Below are positions 59,522 through 64,000 of a DNA stretch of 64,000 bases, in pieces. The stretch is from Pseudomonas sp. AKS31 (GTDB lineage: Bacteria > Pseudomonadota > Gammaproteobacteria > Pseudomonadales > Pseudomonadaceae): NCBI RefSeq assembly GCF_023634765.1, contig NZ_JAMLFX010000003.1, forward strand, positions 452,417 to 516,416. The letters run 5' to 3'. The position numbers and the translations under genes were made by a program. The notes under the pieces were generated by a model. The model had not been told where the DNA came from. It worked only from the letters and a program-made list of their open reading frames with translations, and ran no database searches. Every line of letters starts with the position of its first letter. The first letter of the stretch is position 1.

Positions 59522-60304
59522 ATGGAATTTCTGCTCTATCTGGCGCTGGGCGCCTGTGCGGGCGTGCTGGCCGGGCTGTTCGGGGTTGGCGGCGGGATCA
59601 TTATTGTCCCGGTGCTGGTGTTCAGTTTCACTCTGCAGGGCTTTGATCAGTCGATCCTTACCCATCTGGCGGTCGGGACGTCGCTGGCTACGATCATCTT
59701 CACCTCGGTCAACGCCGTGCGTGAACATCACCGTCGTGGCGCAGTGCGCTGGCCGATCTTCATGTGGATGGCCGTGGGTATTCTGATTGGCGCCGGTTTC
59801 GGTGCGCTGACCGCGGAAGCGATCTCCGGACCCAACCTGCAAAAAATCATCGGTGTGTTTGCCCTGGTGATTTCCGTGCAACTGGCCCTGGACATCAAAC
59901 CCAAGGCCAGCCGAACGGTGCCGGGCAAACTCGGTCTGACTGTGGCCGGCAGTGTGATCGGCTGGGCCTCGGCGATTTTCGGGGTGGGCGGCGGTTCGCT
60001 GACCGTGCCGTTCCTGACCTGGCGCAGCGTGCCGATGCAGCACGCGGTGGCGACGTCATCGGCCTGCGGTCTGCCGATCGCTTTGGTCAGTGCATTAAGT
60101 TTCATGATTCTGGGCTGGCACGATCCGTTGTTGCCACCGCATAGTCTCGGTTTTGTCTATTTGCCGGCCTTGTTGGGCATCGCCCTCACCAGCATGGTCT
60201 TCGCCCGCATCGGCGCGCGTTTGGCGCACAGATTGTCGCCGCGCTTGCTGAAACGGCTGTTCGCCGCTTTGCTGTTCAGCGTGGGCTTGAGCTTCCTGCT
60301 TTAA
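59522..60304 (+). CDS. Sulfite exporter TauE/SafE family permease
   Basis: 260 aa, seven to eight hydrophobic segments. Two repeated GVGGG motifs (AGLFGVGGGIIIVPVLVFSF and SAIFGVGGGSLTVPFL) mark the two halves of the TauE fold. It may export sulfite or a related anion. ATG 59522 follows a region divergent from the NRDE gene. lgt comes next, 79 bp later. Confidence 0.9.
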   Translation: MEFLLYLALGACAGVLAGLFGVGGGIIIVPVLVFSFTLQGFDQSILTHLAVGTSLATIIFTSVNAVREHHRRGAVRWPIFMWMAVGILIGAGFGALTAEAISGPNLQKIIGVFALVISVQLALDIKPKASRTVPGKLGLTVAGSVIGWASAIFGVGGGSLTVPFLTWRSVPMQHAVATSSACGLPIALVSALSFMILGWHDPLLPPHSLGFVYLPALLGIALTSMVFARIGARLAHRLSPRLLKRLFAALLFSVGLSFLL

Positions 60305-60383
60305 CCGCGTCGCAATCCTGGCTTAATCCTGAGGTGACAGCGTCGCCCGGGAATTCTGCTTTCAACTCTAACGAGGAGTCGCA

Positions 60384-61199
60384 ATGCTGCCTTACCCGCA
60401 GATCGACCCGGTGGCCCTGGCCATCGGTCCGCTGAAAATCCACTGGTACGGTCTCATGTACCTCGTCGGCATCGGCGGTGCGTGGCTGCTGGCGTCGCGC
60501 CGGCTCAACCGCTTCGACCCGACCTGGTCCAAGGAGAAGCTCTCCGATCTGATCTTCTGGCTGTCGATGGGCGTGATTGTCGGCGGACGTCTGGGCTATG
60601 TGCTGTTCTACGATCTGAGCGCTTACCTGGCCAACCCGACGCTGATTTTCGAAGTGTGGAAGGGCGGCATGTCGTTCCACGGCGGTTTCATCGGCGTGAT
60701 GCTGGCGGCCTTGTGGTTCGGCAAGCGCAACGGCAAGTCGTTCTTCCAGTTGATGGACTTCGTCGCACCGATGGTGCCGATCGGCCTGGGCGCCGGACGT
60801 ATCGGCAACTTCATCAACGCCGAGCTGTGGGGCAAGGCCACCGACGTGCCGTGGGCGATGGTCTTCCCGCCGTTCAGCGACCCGGCGCAACTGCCGCGTC
60901 ATCCGTCGCAGTTGTATCAGTTCGCGCTCGAAGGCGTGGCGCTGTTCCTGATCCTGTGGATTTTCTCGCGCAAGCCGCGCCCGACCATGGCCGTTTCCGG
61001 CATGTTCGCGCTGTTCTACGGCATCTTCCGTTTCATCGTCGAGTTCGTTCGCGTGCCGGATGCGCAACTGGGCTATCTGGCCTGGAACTGGCTGACCATG
61101 GGCCAGGTGCTCTGCGTGCCGATGATCGTCGGCGGGCTGTTCCTGATCTGGCTGGCCTATCGTCGCGCACCGGCAGCACCGCTCGCGCCGACGGCTTAA
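60384..61199 (+). CDS. lgt: Prolipoprotein diacylglyceryl transferase
   Basis: 271 aa, seven membrane helices. [20 protein letters not shown] is the Lgt signature; [20 protein letters not shown] holds the essential histidine. Adds diacylglycerol to lipoprotein cysteines as the first maturation step. ACGAGGAG ribosome site. Directly before thyA, as in many bacteria. Confidence 0.96.
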   Translation: MLPYPQIDPVALAIGPLKIHWYGLMYLVGIGGAWLLASRRLNRFDPTWSKEKLSDLIFWLSMGVIVGGRLGYVLFYDLSAYLANPTLIFEVWKGGMSFHGGFIGVMLAALWFGKRNGKSFFQLMDFVAPMVPIGLGAGRIGNFINAELWGKATDVPWAMVFPPFSDPAQLPRHPSQLYQFALEGVALFLILWIFSRKPRPTMAVSGMFALFYGIFRFIVEFVRVPDAQLGYLAWNWLTMGQVLCVPMIVGGLFLIWLAYRRAPAAPLAPTA

Positions 61200-61207
61200 A
61201 CTACGAA

Positions 61208-61228
61208 CCCCGGCGCGCGACGCCGGGG
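61208..61228 (+). promoter_or_regulatory. Stem-loop between lgt and thyA
   Basis: CCCCGGCG and CGCCGGGG form a perfect 8-bp stem 9 bp after the lgt stop, with no T run. Probably an intercistronic mRNA structure. Confidence 0.5.
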
Positions 61229-61249
61229 CTCAAAGGACACAGGTAACTC

Positions 61250-62221
61250 ATGAAGCAATATCTCGAACTGGTCTCGCACGTCATTCAGAACGGCACCAAA
61301 CAGGCCAACCGCACCGGCATCAACACCATCAGTTTCCCGGGTGCGATGCTGCGTTTCGATCTGCAGGAAGGTTTTCCGGCGATCACCACGCGCAAAATGG
61401 CCTTCAAATCGGCCATTGGCGAGATGTGCGGGTTTCTCCGTGGCGTGAACAACGCCGCTGAATTTCGTGCGCTGGGCTGCAAGGTCTGGGACCAGAACGC
61501 CAACGAAAACGCGCAGTGGCTGGCCAACCCGTTCCGTCAGGGCGACGACGACCTCGGCGAAATCTACGGCGTGCAATGGCGCAAATGGCCGGCGTACAAG
61601 CAGATCCCGCTGAGTAACACCGCCGCCATCGAACAAACCTTGAGCAATGGCTACAAGCAGATCGCCCAGGGCGAAGAAGACGGTCAGGCCTATGTGGTGT
61701 TGTACAAAGCCATCGATCAGGTGCGCCAGTGCGTCGACACGATCATCAACGATCCGGGCAGCCGCCGTATCCTGTTCCACGGCTGGAACGTCGCGCAGCT
61801 CGATGAAATGGCCCTGCCGCCATGCCATCTGCTGTACCAGTTCCACCCGAACGTCGAGACCAAAGAGATTTCTCTGACCCTCTACATCCGTTCCAACGAT
61901 CTGGGCCTGGGCACGCCGTTCAACCTCACCGAGGGCGCCGCGCTGCTGAGCCTGATCGGTCGCCTGACCGGCTACACGCCGCGCTGGTTCACCTATTTCA
62001 TTGGTGATGCGCACGTCTACGAGAACCATCTGGACATGCTCAACGAACAGCTCAAGCGCGAGCCGTTTGCCATGCCGAAGCTGAAGATCTCCGATCGTGT
62101 GCCGGAGTTTGCCAAGACCGGCGTGTATCAGCCGGAATGGCTGGAGCTGGTCGAACCGAGCGATTTTTCGCTGGAAGGTTATGAGCACCACGCGCCAATG
62201 ACCGCGCCGATGGCAGTCTGA
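61250..62221 (+). CDS. thyA: Thymidylate synthase
   Basis: 323 aa. Catalytic cysteine C192 in [13 protein letters not shown]; the opening [20 protein letters not shown] and the folate/dUMP segment [20 protein letters not shown] are typical. Makes dTMP from dUMP. It is about 60 aa longer than E. coli ThyA, owing to an insertion before the active site (around 90-150), a known form in some gammaproteobacteria. Confidence 0.96.
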   Translation: MKQYLELVSHVIQNGTKQANRTGINTISFPGAMLRFDLQEGFPAITTRKMAFKSAIGEMCGFLRGVNNAAEFRALGCKVWDQNANENAQWLANPFRQGDDDLGEIYGVQWRKWPAYKQIPLSNTAAIEQTLSNGYKQIAQGEEDGQAYVVLYKAIDQVRQCVDTIINDPGSRRILFHGWNVAQLDEMALPPCHLLYQFHPNVETKEISLTLYIRSNDLGLGTPFNLTEGAALLSLIGRLTGYTPRWFTYFIGDAHVYENHLDMLNEQLKREPFAMPKLKISDRVPEFAKTGVYQPEWLELVEPSDFSLEGYEHHAPMTAPMAV

Positions 62222-62264
62222 AAGAAGGCACAAAGGCGTTTATATTCGGTGCTGGTCTAGCAGA

Positions 62265-62354
62265 CTGTCATGTCTGACAGTAGGCAAATGAAAGAGAGGG
62301 TGCTTGACTGATCACGGGCCTAATGGACGTAGGTCAGTCAAACACCCTCTTTTT
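62265..62354 (+). promoter_or_regulatory. Palindrome and long hairpin upstream of the orphan gene
   Basis: CTGTCATGTCTGACAG (62265-62280) is a 6-bp inverted repeat. Then GAGGGTGCTTGACTGA (62296-62311) pairs with TCAGTCAAACACCCTC (62334-62349) with one mismatch, followed by T6. This reads as a strong terminator for thyA or an attenuator, ending about 20 bp before the next ATG. The orphan gene needs its own transcription past it. Confidence 0.65.
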
Positions 62355-62373
62355 TCATTTCAGGAGCTTCATC

Positions 62374-63207
62374 ATGACAAGTACAGCATCTGGCGCAACG
62401 GCTGGGTTCTCGGAGGTCTTTTTCGGTTTTGCACCCACCGGATCGAAGCAGTTGAACAGTTGGCCGTTTATCGGCTGTGAAAGCCGTTCGGGGCTGTTCC
62501 ATGCCATTCCGAGTATTGATCCATGGGGATGCGTGGTGCCCATGGAAATATTCAATGGCGCGCCGATTTTCATCGACTCGCTGCGTGTCGGTGTGTCGGT
62601 CAATGAGCAGGATTTCCGGATTGGCGATCAGGTTCGGGTGCAATGGAACGCACTCGGTGGTTCCGGCGGTAGCTATAGATCCGAGCCTCAGACCGTGGTG
62701 AGTTACATCCCTTTGCATTTTGCGGTTACCGACGAGATCGCAAGGACGTTCGCCGGCGATCGGGTCGAAGTCTTTTTTGTCATTGAAAGAGAGAAAGGCT
62801 TTTTGCCCTCCTCGTCGTTGTATATGACGTTCGCGCCGGAACTGGCACAGACCGGCCCGGTTTTTATTGATGCCGTCGCGCAAGGCGTCCTTGAAATCGA
62901 TCGGCATCCCGAGGGCGTTTGCCTGACCATTCCACGGATTGAAAACCTGAGAACCAACAACGCCATTGAAATGTTCTGGAAAAGCAGTACAAGCGGCGGA
63001 CAGGCCGGCGCCTGGCGCGACTACCAGCGCAAACTGACGGTCAGCCCCGATTCATCGCACAGTTTTCGGATTGAGCCCTCGGTCTATCAGGCGCATCGTG
63101 GCGAGACTGTTCATCTGTTCTGCAGTCTTTTCCTGGGGTCCGGTATGGTCCCCGGGCTGGCCTATGGCATGGGTTCCCGTGGCGTAATGGAGTTCAAACT
63201 GGTGTAA
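62374..63207 (+). CDS. Unrecognised protein, two similar beta-rich halves
   Basis: 277 aa, no signal peptide or membrane segment. I do not recognise the family. The half from about 60 (GAPIFIDSLRVGVSVNEQDF) and the half from about 166 (TGPVFIDAVAQGVLEIDRHP) share the P-x-F-I-D start, a later W-x-x-x-x-x-GG segment and a final SLYMTF / GVMEFKLV strand, which suggests an internal duplication of a beta-sandwich domain. ATG 62374 has AGGAG; an upstream frame start at 62323 lies in the hairpin. Low conservation of context suggests an accessory gene. Confidence 0.6.
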   Translation: MTSTASGATAGFSEVFFGFAPTGSKQLNSWPFIGCESRSGLFHAIPSIDPWGCVVPMEIFNGAPIFIDSLRVGVSVNEQDFRIGDQVRVQWNALGGSGGSYRSEPQTVVSYIPLHFAVTDEIARTFAGDRVEVFFVIEREKGFLPSSSLYMTFAPELAQTGPVFIDAVAQGVLEIDRHPEGVCLTIPRIENLRTNNAIEMFWKSSTSGGQAGAWRDYQRKLTVSPDSSHSFRIEPSVYQAHRGETVHLFCSLFLGSGMVPGLAYGMGSRGVMEFKLV

Positions 63208-63227
63208 GCGCTATCGGCGACGAAGGA

Positions 63228-63677
63228 CTAATGCCCATGACTTCTGCCGACATGGGAATGTTCGACCTCCGTCGCCACCACCCCGCCACTCACTTCCAGC
63301 CGCTGCAAAATCCCGCATTGATCGGCCATCGGCCCTTCGCCACACCGTTGGCGCAGGTCGAGCAACTGTGTCTGCAACGCCAGCAACCCATCAATTCGCG
63401 CCTTCACATGCTGGATATGCTCGTCGATCAATGCATTGACGCTCTCGCATTGATCCTGCGGGCTGTCGCGCAAGGCGAGCAGGCTGCGGATTTCTTCGAG
63501 GGTCATGTCGAGGGTGCGGCAGTTGCGGATAAAGGTCAGGCGTTCGGCGTGGGCCTGGGTGTAGACGCGGTAGTTGCCGTCGCTGCGGGCTGGTTCCGGC
63601 AGCAGGTTTTCGCGCTCGTAGTAGCGGATGGTTTCTACGGCGCAGTCGGTGAGTTTCGCCAGTTCGCCGATCTTCAT
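63228..63677 (-). CDS. cadR: MerR-family cadmium-responsive regulator CadR
   Basis: 149 aa. MerR helix-turn-helix at the start (MKIGELAKLTDCAVETIRYY). Metal-binding cysteines C77, C112 and C121, and a histidine-rich tail HSHVGRSHGH, as in CadR. Senses cadmium and related metals and controls the divergent cadA. ATG 63677 fits with GGAG; an in-frame ATG three codons earlier lies too close to it. Confidence 0.93.
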   Translation of the reverse strand: MKIGELAKLTDCAVETIRYYERENLLPEPARSDGNYRVYTQAHAERLTFIRNCRTLDMTLEEIRSLLALRDSPQDQCESVNALIDEHIQHVKARIDGLLALQTQLLDLRQRCGEGPMADQCGILQRLEVSGGVVATEVEHSHVGRSHGH

Positions 63678-63700
63678 GACGGTCATCTCCAAAAGGGTGC

Positions 63701-63731
63701 TTGACCCTATAGTGGCTACAGGGTCTTTACT
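63701..63731 (+). promoter_or_regulatory. CadR operator and cadA promoter
   Basis: ACCCTATAG and CTACAGGGT form a palindrome between TTGACC (-35, 63701-63706) and TTTACT (-10, 63726-63731). The spacer is 19 bp, longer than the normal 17, as in MerR-controlled promoters where the bound regulator twists the DNA. Confidence 0.75.
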
Positions 63732-63761
63732 TGGCAACAGGCACCTTCATGGACGCGACCA

Positions 63762-64000
63762 ATGAGCGATTCCCAACACACCCACAAGCCCCACGCGGGG
63801 CACGATCACAGCCATAAATTGCAGCCTGTGCATAAACATGACCACGGCGGCGATGCCTGCTGCGCGTCGAAAGCTGCCACGCCTGCGCGGGTGCAACTGA
63901 GTGAAAAGACCAGCGCCGATGCGCGGCTGAGCAGTTTCCGCATCGAGGCGATGGATTGCCCGACCGAGCAGACGCTGATCCAGAACAAGCTCGGCAAACT
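63762..64000 (+). CDS. cadA: Cadmium/heavy-metal translocating P-type ATPase CadA (partial, 5' end)
   Basis: The first 79 codons only; the gene leaves the window. ATG 63762 opens a histidine-rich leader (SDSQHTHKPHAGHDHSHK and KHDHGGDACC), then a metal-binding domain with EAMDCPTEQTLIQNKLGKL. The domain has MDCPTE in place of CxxC, as in Pseudomonas CadA. The alternative ATG 63749 hits a stop after 22 codons. Exports Cd2+/Zn2+/Pb2+ under CadR. Confidence 0.9.
   Translation, partial: MSDSQHTHKPHAGHDHSHKLQPVHKHDHGGDACCASKAATPARVQLSEKTSADARLSSFRIEAMDCPTEQTLIQNKLGK

Noticed and set aside
62323..62373. Upstream start for the orphan protein
   Set aside because: It would lie within the hairpin, and ATG 62374 has a clear AGGAG ribosome site.
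63749..63817. ATG 63749 as the cadA start
   Set aside because: The frame closes after 22 codons; the frame from 63762 carries the histidine-rich leader and metal-binding domain.

Overview
The window is about 64 kb of chromosome from a fluorescent Pseudomonas, most likely the P. fluorescens group. The evidence is moderately high GC, the gcvT-gcvH-gcvP, lsfA-ssu, spu, serA and rppH-ptsP-lgt-thyA neighbourhoods in the order familiar from Pseudomonas, and many copies of the short palindromic intergenic repeats typical of that group. No phage, plasmid, transposase, rRNA, tRNA or CRISPR array was seen. This is core chromosome with a few accessory or decaying spots.

Layout. 0-2.8 kb: iron(III) ABC transporter binding protein and fused permease, with no ATPase beside them. 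2.9-7.6 kb: glycine cleavage genes gcvT, gcvH, gcvP. 7.7-12.3 kb: DUF2388 secreted protein, a lone GspE/PilB-type ATPase, a single-ACT-domain protein divergent from an Lrp/AsnC regulator, and a CYTH-CHAD protein. 12.5-15.2 kb: argE and argA. argA is preceded by a tiny, well-positioned reading frame ending in Arg-Arg. 15.2-18.9 kb: an unexplained remnant reading frame, then two tandem OprD-family porins. 19.1-24.8 kb: lsfA and the sulfonate operon ssuEADCBF. 24.8-36.1 kb: a TetR regulator and the polyamine locus, with spuI divergent from a truncated spuA remnant followed by spuB, spuC, spuD, spuE, spuF, spuG, spuH. 36.1-45.8 kb: HD-domain protein, GlxA-type regulator, penicillin-acylase/AHL-acylase-like enzyme, thioredoxin-like protein, alpha/beta hydrolase, DUF2059, 2OG-Fe(II) oxygenase, DUF523, a short family-3 solute-binding protein and DUF4399. 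45.9-49.5 kb: serA divergent from a D-2-hydroxyglutarate dehydrogenase, then an FAH-family enzyme. 49.7-52.5 kb: two tandem SdiA-regulated-domain proteins and rpiA. 52.6-62.2 kb: ilvA, DUF2269, a HAD phosphatase, rppH, ptsP, an NRDE protein, a TauE-like permease, lgt and thyA. 62.3-64 kb: an unrecognised accessory gene and the divergent cadR/cadA pair; cadA runs off the window.

How genes work together. GcvT, GcvH and GcvP are three of the four parts of glycine cleavage. The ssu genes import sulfonates and release sulfite using reduced flavin from SsuE. The spu genes import putrescine and spermidine and degrade them by the gamma-glutamyl and transaminase routes, but the hydrolase SpuA is broken at this locus. 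SerA can make D-2-hydroxyglutarate, which the divergent dehydrogenase re-oxidises. CadR senses metal and controls the CadA efflux ATPase from a shared promoter.

The items most worth a second look are: the Arg-Arg leader frame before argA (13764-13790); a family of three composite repeats bounded by inverted arms, two with internal tandem arrays (about 37.99-38.17, 44.41-44.68 and 58.35-58.64 kb); the spuA remnant; the frameshifted remnant at 15.27-15.60 kb; and the orphan gene at 62374-63207 with a long hairpin just before its start.
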